A stretch of DNA of 64,000 nt from Butyrivibrio sp. AC2005 (GCF_000424145.1 NZ_AUJI01000012.1:62001-126000), one strand, 5' to 3'; positions 51,756-61,713 are shown, counted from the stretch's first letter. Notes: generated by a model from the letters alone, not told the origin. Numbers and translations are program-made.

Positions 51756-52742
51756 ATGGGAGATTTTTGGGATGGATTTGATTTTCCAACATTAGATCCA
51801 CAAACGCCGGCTCCAACAAATGTTTCGATGCCGATAGAAACAACACCTACAATAGATACTATAACTACAAATCTTGTTAAGAGAGCTATGGTTGTATTTC
51901 TTATTGTGGATATATCAGGAAGTATGAAAGGAGCCAGAATTGGCGCTGTAAATGATGCTATTCGTAACTTACTTCCCGAATTGAAAAAGAGAGAAGCAAG
52001 TAATACCAATGCGGAGATAAAAATAGCAATAATGGAGTTTTCGAGCTCAGCGAGTTGGAAAACGCTTTCACCACAGCCTGTATCAACGTTTGTATATGAT
52101 GACATTACTTATGTTAGCGGAGGAACTAATTTTGGCGCGGCATTTAATGCGCTGAATGAAAAGCTTTCCAGAAAAGCATTTTTAAATGCTGCTGCAGGTT
52201 CGTATACACCATTGATTATTTTATTAACTGATGGAAAACCTTCAGATATTGCTCTCTATCCAGAGGCATTAAATAATTTAAGACATAATTCGTGGTTTCA
52301 ATATGCAACCAAAGCAGGCATTGCTATAGAGGAAGGAGCGTTGAGCCCAGAGTGTAAGAAGGTTTTGTTAGAGTTTACGGGAAATGAAAAAATGGTTTTG
52401 GAAGCTCGAAATACAAATATTTTAACTAAGCAGATTGAGCTTGTCACTCTTACCGGTGTTGATTTTGTTACACAGCAGGGATCGCTCCAAAACTCGAACA
52501 ATAATGCAAGGCCATCCAATGCTACATCCTTTGGGTCAACGATGTCTAGCGCACCACAAATTCAGACTCCGCAGCAGAGCGTGCCGCCTGCAGCTTCACA
52601 GGCACCTGTTTCTACTCCGGCACCTGCTCCGGCACCAGTACCAGTACAACAATCATCTGTTGATGTACATGCAGGAGCAGATCCAGTTATTCCAGGATTA
52701 GATACGATAGATTGGGAAAATGATTTTCCTACATTTGGATAA
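51756..52742 (+). CDS. VWA-domain protein (TerY-like)
   Basis: A 328-residue protein with a von Willebrand A domain (about 45-235): MIDAS residues in DISGSMKG (about 52-59), GGTNFG (about 125-130) and LTDGKPSD (about 158-165). A Pro/Ala-rich linker (about 250-300) follows. Both ends carry aromatic-acidic motifs, WDGFDFPTLD at the start and WENDFPTFG at the end. TerY-type VWA proteins belong to the kinase-phosphatase triad of Ter operons, where they bind metal and partner proteins. Spacing to the kinase is 14 bases. Confidence 0.9.
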   Translation: MGDFWDGFDFPTLDPQTPAPTNVSMPIETTPTIDTITTNLVKRAMVVFLIVDISGSMKGARIGAVNDAIRNLLPELKKREASNTNAEIKIAIMEFSSSASWKTLSPQPVSTFVYDDITYVSGGTNFGAAFNALNEKLSRKAFLNAAAGSYTPLIILLTDGKPSDIALYPEALNNLRHNSWFQYATKAGIAIEEGALSPECKKVLLEFTGNEKMVLEARNTNILTKQIELVTLTGVDFVTQQGSLQNSNNNARPSNATSFGSTMSSAPQIQTPQQSVPPAASQAPVSTPAPAPAPVPVQQSSVDVHAGADPVIPGLDTIDWENDFPTFG

Positions 52743-52754
52743 TGGGAGCATTTG

Positions 52755-54239
52755 ATGAATAACGGCAAATATGCAGTTTTGAATAGTCATATGATAGGCG
52801 CTTCGCATGTAGCCAAGGGGTTAGCATGTGAAGATTATTCACAATCTTATCTTGATGATAGGATAGCTATTGCTGTAATCAGTGATGGGCATGGTGATAA
52901 GAATTGTTTTAGAAGTGCAGCAGGAGCCAAGATTGCTTGTCAGGCAGCAATCTCAACGATTTTGCAAATCAAAGATTACAGTGAATTAAAAATATCACCG
53001 GATAGAGTGATAACGGAAATTGAAAAGAATATCATAAAGAAATGGAATGATTTGGTTCTTGAAGATGTTCAGACCAATCCAATACAGGATGCAGATTTAG
53101 TAGGCCTCAGTGATGATGTGGTTGGCATGCTCAAAGAAGGCAGAAGACTGCAGAAAATATATGGATGTACCTTAATAGTGACGTGTATTCTTGATGATTT
53201 TTGGTTTGGAATACAGGTTGGGGATGGTAAATGCGTTTGTATCTCTGAAAACGGTCTTTATAGTCAGCCGGTACCTTGGGATAATGTTGGATGCCTAGGC
53301 AATAGATCTACATCTATATGCGACTCAAGGGCTTTTGATAGTTTTAGGTATGCTTATGGGAATGACATACCAGTAGCATCTTTTGTGGCTTCAGACGGAG
53401 TAGATGAAAGCTTTGATGAGAATGGCTTAAATAAGTGTTACTATTCCTTATCTGCTTGGGCAAAAACACTTTCAGAAGAAGAACTAAGTACAAATTTTTC
53501 TCAGTTACTAGAAAGAATTAGTAATGGCGGAAGTGGAGATGATGTTTCTATCTCTGGAATAGTTTCTTTGCAAAAGGAAGTCAAAAAGCCGGTTGCTACA
53601 TCAGAACAGGTTGCTGCAAAGATGGAAGAGATTCTTGATGCAGTTAAAGAAATAGAAGGTAGATATGTTGAATTAAGAGACAAAGATACTGAGATAAATA
53701 ATGATATTTCTGTAATTGAGCAAGAGATAAAAAATCTTGAGAAAGAGATTGCAGATAAAAAGAACATGATTTCAGAAAAGAGTATTGAAAGAGAAAATAT
53801 TAGAAAAAACTATATTAGTATTTCAGAGCAATACAAAGAAATGATAGATCAACTTGAGGTTGCTAAAAATAGAAAAAAGCAGGTTGATGATTATTGGCGT
53901 GAGTTAGGAGTAGAAGTAACAGATACATCTGCGATTGAAGGGTATAGGCCGATTGAAATTGATACTCGTGAGCCTTTTGAAACTAAGACAGAGGAACTTC
54001 CCGACATCAGTAAAGAGTTAGATGAACTTGAGCAGGAAAAGAAAACTAATGATGTGCGAATGGATTCTCAAGAGGTTAGGCAAGAGGGGGATATTATACC
54101 GGAGAAAATACCAGAGAATATGTCAGATAGTCAGGATGAAAGAAAGATATTTTTGGCTGATAAACAACCTATTGAATCAAAAAAAACTGAGGAGTACAAA
54201 AAAACAGGGTTGTTTGGAAATCTTTTTAGGAAAGGGTAG
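52755..54239 (+). CDS. PP2C-type protein phosphatase with coiled-coil tail
   Basis: I chose the ATG at 52755 (GGGAGC upstream); the TTG at 52752 is less likely. The 494-residue product has an N-terminal PP2C phosphatase domain (about 1-270): VISDGHGD (about 40-47), VGDGKCVC (about 155-162) and ASDGVDESF (about 213-221), i.e. the Asp residues for two metal ions. A long Glu/Lys coiled coil (about 290-395) and a charged tail follow. It would reverse the neighbouring kinase. Together with kinase and VWA protein it completes the TerY-P type triad. The stop is 5 bases before the next gene. Confidence 0.9.
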   Translation: MNNGKYAVLNSHMIGASHVAKGLACEDYSQSYLDDRIAIAVISDGHGDKNCFRSAAGAKIACQAAISTILQIKDYSELKISPDRVITEIEKNIIKKWNDLVLEDVQTNPIQDADLVGLSDDVVGMLKEGRRLQKIYGCTLIVTCILDDFWFGIQVGDGKCVCISENGLYSQPVPWDNVGCLGNRSTSICDSRAFDSFRYAYGNDIPVASFVASDGVDESFDENGLNKCYYSLSAWAKTLSEEELSTNFSQLLERISNGGSGDDVSISGIVSLQKEVKKPVATSEQVAAKMEEILDAVKEIEGRYVELRDKDTEINNDISVIEQEIKNLEKEIADKKNMISEKSIERENIRKNYISISEQYKEMIDQLEVAKNRKKQVDDYWRELGVEVTDTSAIEGYRPIEIDTREPFETKTEELPDISKELDELEQEKKTNDVRMDSQEVRQEGDIIPEKIPENMSDSQDERKIFLADKQPIESKKTEEYKKTGLFGNLFRKG

Positions 54240-54244
54240 CCGGT

Positions 54245-54904
54245 ATGGCAGATATTCAGGGTGTAGTTTCTCAAGTGGAAGGTGCTTGTGGAAATTATAA
54301 AACAACTCAAAGTGAAATGCAGCAATTGGAAACAAATATACAAATGTTGTCTGATGAGTCTGAGCATATTGCACGTGAATTATCATCTATTGAAGATCAG
54401 GTGATTGCTCTTCAGGCTCAGGCAAATGCAGTAATGTCTAATATAGATAGCAATTCTGGAAATGAAGATTATGATAGTGGTTCTGATCTAGCCACTTTAA
54501 ACAGGATTCGAGCTCAGTTACAAGGTCTTCAATCAGAGAGTGCATTGTTGGAGCAGCAGAGGATGCAGACAATTCAGCAATTAAATGCGGCACGGAGCAT
54601 TTATATACAGAAAAAGGAATATCTAGACACTTTGAGGAATTATCTTGAAGCAGTAAGAACGCAAATGACTAATGCAGCAGATACACTTCAAAATAAGATA
54701 TTGCAATTAGAAAATGCTATATCAGTTTTTAATGGTGCTTCCGGAAATATGTTTGGAGGCAGTGCATTACAACAGGCGGGTAATCTTAGTGGAAGTAAGA
54801 ATGAATATCAAGCGAATCTTACAATTGCTCAAAATGTGTTGGAAATGATCAGAACTACTCTTGATAATCAAGGAAGTTCAAATGTGAAAGTACTTAGGAG
54901 GTAG
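54245..54904 (+). CDS. Coiled-coil protein (219 aa)
   Basis: An almost entirely helical protein with two long coiled-coil segments (about 15-70 and 83-165) and Gln/Asn-rich turns; a short Asp/Ser loop (NSGNEDYDSGSD) lies between. It has no membrane segment and no catalytic motif. It resembles a structural partner, possibly of the PP2C coiled-coil tail. It is followed 3 bases later by the metallopeptidase gene. Family not recognised. Confidence 0.65.
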   Translation: MADIQGVVSQVEGACGNYKTTQSEMQQLETNIQMLSDESEHIARELSSIEDQVIALQAQANAVMSNIDSNSGNEDYDSGSDLATLNRIRAQLQGLQSESALLEQQRMQTIQQLNAARSIYIQKKEYLDTLRNYLEAVRTQMTNAADTLQNKILQLENAISVFNGASGNMFGGSALQQAGNLSGSKNEYQANLTIAQNVLEMIRTTLDNQGSSNVKVLRR

Positions 54905-54907
54905 AGG

Positions 54908-55588
54908 ATGTCTTTTTTGTATGGATCATCTTATATTTTTGTTTTAGTAGGCTTATTAGTAAGCCTTTGGGCTTCTTGGAATGTCAAGAGAACATTTAAA
55001 AAGTATTCTCAATATGGTAATTCAAAACATGTGAGAGCTGAGCAGGCAGCGCAAATGATTCTTCGGCAAGCTGGAATTACTGATGTTAGGATTGAAAGAG
55101 TTAGAGGTGATTTGACGGATCACTATTCACCAAAGGAGAAAGTTTTAAGATTGTCGGATTCTGTATATGGATCCGAGTCTGCTGCAGCTATAGGTGTTGC
55201 AGCACATGAGTGTGGGCATGCTATTCAGCATAATAAGGGATATATGCCTTTAGCTATTAGATCAGCAGTAATCCCAGCTGCCAACATCGGATCAAAATTG
55301 TCATACCCAGTAATATTGCTAGGACTGATTTTCGGAGCAACAGGGCTACTTAATATTGGTACGTTGCTTTTTTCTTTGGTTGTTTTGCTACAGCTAGTGA
55401 CTCTTCCGGTGGAGTTTGATGCCTCGAATAGAGCAATGAAAATATTGGACGATAGTAGCATTTTATATAGTCAGGAATTGAATGCTGCACGAAAGGTGCT
55501 TTTTGCAGCTGCATTAACGTATGTAGCAGCATTACTGACATCTGTTTTGCAGTTGATAAGGCTTATTCTTTTAAGAAGACGTAGATAA
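54908..55588 (+). CDS. Membrane zinc metallopeptidase (YugP-like)
   Basis: A 226-residue integral membrane protein with the zinc motif HECGH (about 100-104) and Glu/Asp further on (VEFDASNRAM, about 159-168) that supplies the third ligand. Membrane segments are at about 5-20, 118-155 and 195-222. It matches the YugP-type neutral zinc peptidase family. It may cleave a membrane or exported partner of the system. RBS AGGAGGTAGAGG. Confidence 0.85.
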   Translation: MSFLYGSSYIFVLVGLLVSLWASWNVKRTFKKYSQYGNSKHVRAEQAAQMILRQAGITDVRIERVRGDLTDHYSPKEKVLRLSDSVYGSESAAAIGVAAHECGHAIQHNKGYMPLAIRSAVIPAANIGSKLSYPVILLGLIFGATGLLNIGTLLFSLVVLLQLVTLPVEFDASNRAMKILDDSSILYSQELNAARKVLFAAALTYVAALLTSVLQLIRLILLRRRR

Positions 55589-55612
55589 TAGTTGTGATGG
55601 GGATAGCATGCT

Positions 55613-56617
55613 ATGAAAAAAGTAATTTGGCTTAATCATTGGTTCAGTACTGCATATAACATAGTCTCTATGCTAAAGGAGTCAGGTGAATTTTGGGTAA
55701 TAGGTTCAAATGAACAAGAGTTTTCTGTATTAAAAGAAATATGTGATGAATGGTATTCTGAACCAGACAAATGTAGTGATGAAGAATATATAGATTTTTG
55801 CTTGAAATTTTGTGATGAACATAATGTGAATGTTTTTATGCCTCATCGTCATCTGACGCTTATCAGTAGGTTTAAGGATAAGTTTGAAGAAATAAATGTA
55901 AAGGTGATGGTAGATGATTATACTATTATTTCTATTCTGAACGATAAGAAAGCATCATATGATTATTTCAAGAATGTAGAAGGAATTCATGTTCCGGATT
56001 ACTACGTAGTTGATAAGCTGGAAGATTTTTTAGAGGCATATAAAAACCTATCGGACAAATATAGAAATGTATGTTTCAAATTTGTTAAAGATGAAGGAGG
56101 CAAGAGTTATCGTCTGATTGATAATCATAGAAAGGGCTACGCCGCGCTATTTAAAAAACAAAATACTCGAATGACCCTAGATTCAGTAATAGAAGCTTTG
56201 TCTGAGAAAGAAGTCTTTTCTCCAATAATGGTAATGCCTTTTTTGGAAGGTGATGAAATTAGTATAGACTGTCTTAAAACGGATAGTGGCAATATTATGG
56301 TACCGAGGGTTAAGAGTACGGCTCGTTTTGAACGAATAAGCTATGATAAAGATATCTTAAGGCTATGTACACTTGTGCTAGATAATGTCAATTTGGAATG
56401 CCCTTGTAATGTACAGTTCAAGTACATGGGAGATGTTCCGTATTTTTTAGAGATTAATACGAGGATGTCTGGTGGTGTGCACATGACGTGTAAAGCGGCT
56501 GATGTTAATATTCCTTATGTGGCTGTAAAAAAACTCATGGGACAGCCAGTTAATTGGCTGATCAACGAGAGGGAAGTCGTCATCTCACAAGTAGAGGTGC
56601 CGCTGTTTTTTGAATAA
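55613..56617 (+). CDS. ATP-grasp family ligase
   Basis: A 334-residue ATP-grasp enzyme: an N-terminal Rossmann-like part (VIWLNHWFSTAYNIV), then CFKFVKDEGGKSYRL (about 155-169), the acidic MPFLEGDEISIDCL (about 209-222) and FLEINTRMSGGVHMTCKAAD (about 284-303), which bind ATP and Mg2+. Such enzymes join a carboxylate to an amine or thiol. ATP-grasp and HAD pairs are known companions of Ter operons and are thought to make a small-molecule or nucleotide-like product. The stop shares one base with the HAD gene start. Confidence 0.85.
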   Translation: MKKVIWLNHWFSTAYNIVSMLKESGEFWVIGSNEQEFSVLKEICDEWYSEPDKCSDEEYIDFCLKFCDEHNVNVFMPHRHLTLISRFKDKFEEINVKVMVDDYTIISILNDKKASYDYFKNVEGIHVPDYYVVDKLEDFLEAYKNLSDKYRNVCFKFVKDEGGKSYRLIDNHRKGYAALFKKQNTRMTLDSVIEALSEKEVFSPIMVMPFLEGDEISIDCLKTDSGNIMVPRVKSTARFERISYDKDILRLCTLVLDNVNLECPCNVQFKYMGDVPYFLEINTRMSGGVHMTCKAADVNIPYVAVKKLMGQPVNWLINEREVVISQVEVPLFFE

Positions 56618-57339
56618 TGAGAAGCTATTTTGTTGATTTAGATGGGACGCTTATTTTTTCATACCGACATTATCATGATGGTTATAAGCCCATAGAAATA
56701 TACAATAATAAAGAGATATCGTTCATAGAGCACAATACATATAGCAAATTGATTCTTAAAATAACTGATGGAAGTTTTGTCCCTGTTACAAGTAGAACTA
56801 AGGCCCAGTATGAGAGGATTGATGTTTTTAAACAATATCATCCGAGTTATGCGCTACTGGATAATGGAGGCATTTTGCTTGTTAATGGTGAAGAGGACTT
56901 TTTGTGGAAAGAAGAAACACTTGAGATAATAAAAGCGTCTGCAAAAGGCTTAAAGGAAATAGAACAGTGGGCAGGCAAAATTGCGCCTACGAAAGTTCAG
57001 GATGGGCTAGTGTTATTTATTAAGCCTGAAGATGAAACTATCAGAGAAAAAATAATAAAAAAGATGGAAAGTTATCCAGAGGTTTATTGGTTTGATCATG
57101 GTAAAAAATTATATATATGTCCTAGAAATTTGACTAAAGGCAATTCGATCAGGAGACTAAAAGAAAAGTTAGGGGTAGATTGGTGTGTTGGTGCTGGTGA
57201 TAGTGAAGTGGATTTTTCTATGATCGATCAAGTAGACATGTTTGTTACTGATAAGAACAATAGAGAAAAAATACAAGATGCCAATGTGGTTTTTGTTGAA
57301 GCTAAAGATATAGCATTAACTGTTCTCAATCTGAAGTGA
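56617..57339 (+). CDS. HAD-superfamily hydrolase
   Basis: A 240-residue HAD hydrolase: motif I DLDGTL (about 7-12) with the nucleophile Asp, TSRTKAQ (about 58-64) as motif II, LTKGNSIRRLKEKLG (about 179-193) with the motif III Lys and GAGDSEVDFSM (about 197-207) as motif IV. Such enzymes remove a phosphate from a small molecule. It overlaps the ATP-grasp gene (TAATG), so both probably act in one short pathway within the Ter module. The substrate cannot be read from sequence. Confidence 0.85.
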   Translation: MRSYFVDLDGTLIFSYRHYHDGYKPIEIYNNKEISFIEHNTYSKLILKITDGSFVPVTSRTKAQYERIDVFKQYHPSYALLDNGGILLVNGEEDFLWKEETLEIIKASAKGLKEIEQWAGKIAPTKVQDGLVLFIKPEDETIREKIIKKMESYPEVYWFDHGKKLYICPRNLTKGNSIRRLKEKLGVDWCVGAGDSEVDFSMIDQVDMFVTDKNNREKIQDANVVFVEAKDIALTVLNLK

Positions 57340-57352
57340 GGGGGGCTGATAA

Positions 57353-60274
57353 ATGGCCAAAAGTATCTATGAGATCAAAAGAATTCCAGATCTTACTCTA
57401 AGCAAATATAGTGCATTAGATGAAGATGGCGTCGATGGAGTGTTAAAGAAGCATTTGTCATTTTTGCGTCAAATTCATAGGCAGGCTTTATTGACGGGTG
57501 AGATAGTACATTGGATATATGAGTATAATCCTGCCGAAGATAAGGGTAAAAGACTGAAAATCTATTTAGAATTTGATAGTGATAAATCAAGTGCGTATGT
57601 TGATAACATGGTGCAAAACTCTGTGTTGGCTCCATATTTTGATATCGTAAGAGTTGTTCCGGAGGAGCAGTTGGAAGGCTATAAGGGATGGCTTTCTAGG
57701 TTAGATGAAAAAGAGTTAAAAAAAGTTGTTCCAGTAAGTATGCTAGACAAGTATACAAGTTGGATGAACCGTTTTAGGAATGGCGATGGTCAAGGAGAAA
57801 AAAAGCGTGACAAAATGGATGATTTTGTTACGCTTCATATGAGCCGAATTAATAGCTATTCCCATATGTCAACACTTATTAAGCGTGAAAAGTTTTCGCA
57901 GGCTGATAAGAAGGAAAATGGATTCTTTTATTCTGTAAACAAATGGGAAATAAATGAGGACGCAAGGCTTTATAACATGTTTAGCATGATGCAAAACATG
58001 AATATGCCATGTGTTTATTGTGTTGACGTAATGCCTGTAGACTACACAAATAAGATTGAAGCTCCGGAGATGCTTGGAAATGTTATGTTTGCATTACGTA
58101 CAATGCTGACATTGCGTGTTGAGAAAAGCAACAACGGAACAACTTCATTTCAAAAGGATGAAAATGCAGATTACACTTTGAACAGGTACAAAGACCTAAT
58201 TAAAGAAATTTCAGAGAATCCTCATTTTCAAGCTAATATTCGTGTTTATGCCGATAGCGAAGAATATGCAAATATGTTGCTGGATGCTGCTGCTTCTGAA
58301 GCGTTAGAAAAAGGATCGCATGATATACAGACTTTGCAAGGAACTTTTTCTATTCAAGATATTTTGAACAGTAAGGTATTGCCGGTATGCCATAAGAACG
58401 CTCCTATGGAATTAAAGTTTTGGCCGACTTTATTTACTATTGAGGAATTAAAGCCGTTTATTGTTTTTCCTGCATTATATCCGGGAGAGAGCATTGAAAT
58501 TCCGAAGGAGACAGCTCCTGGACATGACTCCTCAGGGCTGTATTTGGGAATGGATTCAGATGGATATGAAGTTTTTATTCCGCTAAAAAATTTGCCTAAG
58601 CATGCATTTCTTGCTGGAGTACCTGGATCTGGAAAGACAAACAGTATGTTACACTTGGCTACATCTTTATATCAAAAACAGATACCTTTCTTGATTCTTG
58701 AACCTGCAAAGCAAGAATATAGGGCGTTGGTCAACAGAGAAGAGATGAAAGGGATAACGGTGTTCTCGCCATCATCAGGAACGAACTTTCTTTTGCATAT
58801 CAATCCGTTTGAATTTCCGACAAAGATGTCTTTAGCTGAGCATATACAGAATTTGATAAATGTATTTGATGGTTCTTTTTCGATGGATCCTCCAATGCCT
58901 TTCCTTTTAGATCGTGCAATAGAGCGAGTATATCGCGATAAGGGATGGCTGCCATATATGATTAACAATGGTACACTTCCTTACCCAACAATGGGAGAGC
59001 TGTATAAAACATTAGAGAAGATACTTGATGAAACTGATTATGAGGGAGAGATAAAGGGAAATCTCAAATCTGTATTACAGGTCAGAATCGGAAGTTTATT
59101 ATCAAGAGAAATGGGGGATGTGTTTAATGTTCCATTTTCGACTATAGCCCCCGAAGGGTGGCTTAAGAGATCTGTTGTCATCGAGTTGGAGTCAATGGGT
59201 AGTGGACCTGCAAACTTCCTTACTTTGATGCTTTCTACTCTAATTAGAGAATCATTGAAAGCAAATCCTATGACTAGAAAAGAAAAGGAAAAAACTCCTG
59301 TAAGACATGTGATTTTCTTTGAAGAGGCGCATAATCTTATTGGCCCTAAAGCAGAGAAGGATGCCGGTGAGGGTGCTAATCCGAAGATAGCTGCAACGGC
59401 ATTTATCGTAAAGATGCTTGCGGAAGTTCGTGCATTGAACGAAGCGATTATCATTGCGGATCAGCTTCCTACGGCGATGGCACCGGAAGTTATAAAGAAT
59501 ACATCGTTGAAACTTGGTCATAGAATGACATCTGCAGATGATAGAGGGTTACTTGGAAGCACTATGTCGGCAGATGAAGTGCAACTTGAGAGAATGTCGA
59601 CGTTTACTCAAGGTAAGACGTTAGCTATTTATGAGGGTTTGCTAAAGCCGTTTGAGCTTCAGATGCATCAGTGGTCGAAGGTAAACGGTGTCATTAATGA
59701 TGACTTATACACTTCACCAAGCAATGAAGATTTATATAATCGGCTATGTTACGAGAACTCTCCTTTTATCGCTGATATGAAGAACAGTTTAAATATCACG
59801 CGTGATAAGATTGGAGCAATGTGGGATAGCATAATTGACGATGTTGCAGAGTTCGAAAATGACTTGAATGATCGCATCAGTTTTTCAGAGGATTTGGGAA
59901 GGCGAATTAGATCTTGCGAAGAAAAAATTGCAATATTGGAACCTGCTGGATGGCCTAAGGTGTCTGAAGAAGGAAAAGCTAAACTACTGCAGTCGCGCTT
60001 GGATTACTATGAAAGTCTTGATGATAACGAAGCGGGAATAGAAATGCTTAAGGACAAATTTAATGAAATATGCGATCAAATGGAGGAGATTATTTTTTCT
60101 TTAAGCTCTTATAAGAAGCAGAATAGGCTGTTTGAAGAAGAAATAAAGTCATTTGTTACAGAAAAACTCCTAGTATATAGGCAGTTTGCTTTGCGAACCA
60201 AGGATATATGCGGGTTTGAACGATCACAGGAACAGAAGGACAGAAGGACAAGCTTATTAAAACAATGGGAATAG
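57353..60274 (+). CDS. HerA/FtsK-like P-loop ATPase (DUF87-type)
   Basis: A 973-residue protein. After a helical N-terminus (about 1-380) comes a HerA-type ATPase core: Walker A GVPGSGKTN (about 422-430), LEPAKQEYRALV following it, Walker B IFFEEAHNLIG (about 653-663), and an arginine-finger region (EVRALNEAIIIADQLPTAM, about 696-714). The last 200 residues are coiled coil. HerA-like ATPases form hexameric pumps for DNA or protein. In this cluster its place directly before a toxin-like gene suggests DNA/protein translocation, but the substrate is unknown. Confidence 0.85.
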   Translation: MAKSIYEIKRIPDLTLSKYSALDEDGVDGVLKKHLSFLRQIHRQALLTGEIVHWIYEYNPAEDKGKRLKIYLEFDSDKSSAYVDNMVQNSVLAPYFDIVRVVPEEQLEGYKGWLSRLDEKELKKVVPVSMLDKYTSWMNRFRNGDGQGEKKRDKMDDFVTLHMSRINSYSHMSTLIKREKFSQADKKENGFFYSVNKWEINEDARLYNMFSMMQNMNMPCVYCVDVMPVDYTNKIEAPEMLGNVMFALRTMLTLRVEKSNNGTTSFQKDENADYTLNRYKDLIKEISENPHFQANIRVYADSEEYANMLLDAAASEALEKGSHDIQTLQGTFSIQDILNSKVLPVCHKNAPMELKFWPTLFTIEELKPFIVFPALYPGESIEIPKETAPGHDSSGLYLGMDSDGYEVFIPLKNLPKHAFLAGVPGSGKTNSMLHLATSLYQKQIPFLILEPAKQEYRALVNREEMKGITVFSPSSGTNFLLHINPFEFPTKMSLAEHIQNLINVFDGSFSMDPPMPFLLDRAIERVYRDKGWLPYMINNGTLPYPTMGELYKTLEKILDETDYEGEIKGNLKSVLQVRIGSLLSREMGDVFNVPFSTIAPEGWLKRSVVIELESMGSGPANFLTLMLSTLIRESLKANPMTRKEKEKTPVRHVIFFEEAHNLIGPKAEKDAGEGANPKIAATAFIVKMLAEVRALNEAIIIADQLPTAMAPEVIKNTSLKLGHRMTSADDRGLLGSTMSADEVQLERMSTFTQGKTLAIYEGLLKPFELQMHQWSKVNGVINDDLYTSPSNEDLYNRLCYENSPFIADMKNSLNITRDKIGAMWDSIIDDVAEFENDLNDRISFSEDLGRRIRSCEEKIAILEPAGWPKVSEEGKAKLLQSRLDYYESLDDNEAGIEMLKDKFNEICDQMEEIIFSLSSYKKQNRLFEEEIKSFVTEKLLVYRQFALRTKDICGFERSQEQKDRRTSLLKQWE

Positions 60275-60288
60275 TATGAGGAGTTTTC

Positions 60289-61491
60289 ATGGGAAATAGG
60301 TTTGAAAAAAAAAGAAGTGAAGTAAAAGATGTAAAAGAAGTTGGAGAGAGGATAAAAATTGATCGAACAACACTTCGAGATGAGTATGCAGTTATGGCAT
60401 CGATTGATTCAGTTATGAGCGAAATAGACGATGAAATAGCAAACGCAATAAATGAAGTGAAGGCCGTTGGAGAACGAGAAGATGACCGTTTAGAAACGGA
60501 ACATCAAGAGAATGTTAAGGAAAAAGGAAGAGTGGCGAATGAGATTTCTGATGAGCTAGGAAAGCTTGAGAAAGGAACTGCTTCGCTGGAGGCTGCGCAT
60601 GAACTTCCTTTTGGAAAGAAGAGTGTAGAACAAGCGAGGCGTGACTATAAAGAACAAAGTGATAAATACGAACAGCTATTAGATGAACTTGGAGAAGGTG
60701 AAGACGAAAAAGTCGATTTAGGAAGCCGAACAAGTCGGGGCATAGGTTCTTCACTTGAAGGTGCTCGAGATAATAAAGAAAATGATAGCGAATTATCAGA
60801 ATCACAATCTGAAGTGGGAGGCACTATAAGTGATTGGATATCAGATACATTTTCAAATTCAAGTAATTATGATTATATTGTAGGGCATCTTTCTAAAGCG
60901 AATGTAGAATATAGACCACTCCAGATTGCGCATGGAAACAGGACTAATGAAGATATAATAAATAGATTGAGTGGAGGAGACTTAACACAAGGTTCTTGCT
61001 CATCTTTAGCATTAGCATATGCGGGGAATATTGCAGGATTCGATGTGTTAGATTTCAGAGATGGAGCAAGTAGAGATTTCTTTTCATCAAGAGACTCTAT
61101 AAAGAAAATTGCATCTTTACCAATGGTTCGTTCAGTTACACTTAGTGGTACAGATGATATTGCGTCAGCTAATCAATTGATGAGAGATATGGCTCCGGGC
61201 AAAGAGTATTATCTGGCAACAGGACAGCATGCAGCAATTATAAGAAATACAGGGAATGGGTATGAGTATCTTGAATTACAACATCCATCTAATGGAAATG
61301 GATGGCATGAACTGAATGACTATATTTTAACAGCAAGATTTGGTGCTTCAAGGAATCATTCAGTTAGTTATTCAAATTTCATGATAGAAGTGGAGTCGTT
61401 AACTAATAGTCAGGAATTTTTGAATATTCTTGGTTATATAAATACCGCTGAATCAGCACAAGCGAAAGGGGTGGCTGGAAATGTCAGATAG
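60289..61491 (+). CDS. Coiled-coil protein with papain-like C-terminal domain, toxin candidate
   Basis: A 400-residue protein. The N-terminus (about 1-140) is helical, like the small protein encoded at 61714-62205 (shared DDEIA-A-----V pattern). After a disordered linker the last 220 residues look like a papain-type fold: QGSCSSLALAYAG with the Cys (about 236), GQHAAIIRN with the His (about 313) and EYLELQHPSNGNGW with possible third residues. Such domains act as proteases, amidases or deamidases and are found in secreted and polymorphic toxins. The next gene overlaps its 3' end and may be its immunity partner. The activity is inferred. Confidence 0.6.
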   Translation: MGNRFEKKRSEVKDVKEVGERIKIDRTTLRDEYAVMASIDSVMSEIDDEIANAINEVKAVGEREDDRLETEHQENVKEKGRVANEISDELGKLEKGTASLEAAHELPFGKKSVEQARRDYKEQSDKYEQLLDELGEGEDEKVDLGSRTSRGIGSSLEGARDNKENDSELSESQSEVGGTISDWISDTFSNSSNYDYIVGHLSKANVEYRPLQIAHGNRTNEDIINRLSGGDLTQGSCSSLALAYAGNIAGFDVLDFRDGASRDFFSSRDSIKKIASLPMVRSVTLSGTDDIASANQLMRDMAPGKEYYLATGQHAAIIRNTGNGYEYLELQHPSNGNGWHELNDYILTARFGASRNHSVSYSNFMIEVESLTNSQEFLNILGYINTAESAQAKGVAGNVR

Positions 61492-61681
61492 GGATGAAAA
61501 ACGAAATGAGTTTAGATGGATTGAGAATCCGGATAGAATAGGCGAAATGTTATTTACTTTTGATGGGGAAAAGATTTTTAATTTATTTAGAGATTATCCT
61601 CATGGATTAACCGATGAGCAAAAGGCGTTATTTGATAAAGAAAATCCCTATTGGGTAGAGTTTTTTAAGGATAGGAAATAA
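61481..61681 (+). CDS. Small overlapping protein, possible partner or immunity protein (66 aa)
   Basis: The ATG at 61481 lies inside the end of the toxin-like gene (11-base overlap). The 66-residue product is acidic and aromatic (IGEMLFTFDGEKIFNLFRDY and DKENPYWVEFFKDRK), with no membrane segment. This form recurs as a small conserved family in Firmicutes (I recall DUF7675, unverified). The overlap with a toxin-like gene, small size and negative charge suit an immunity protein or a chaperone. Not proven. Confidence 0.6.
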   Translation: MSDRDEKRNEFRWIENPDRIGEMLFTFDGEKIFNLFRDYPHGLTDEQKALFDKENPYWVEFFKDRK

Positions 61682-61713
61682 CTATAATTATCTTAGAGAG
61701 GAGATTATAATTC

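Noticed and set aside
52560..52670. Repeat array in the Pro/Ala-rich linker of the VWA protein
   Set aside because: Only low-complexity coding sequence (PAPAPVP), not a DNA repeat element or CRISPR.
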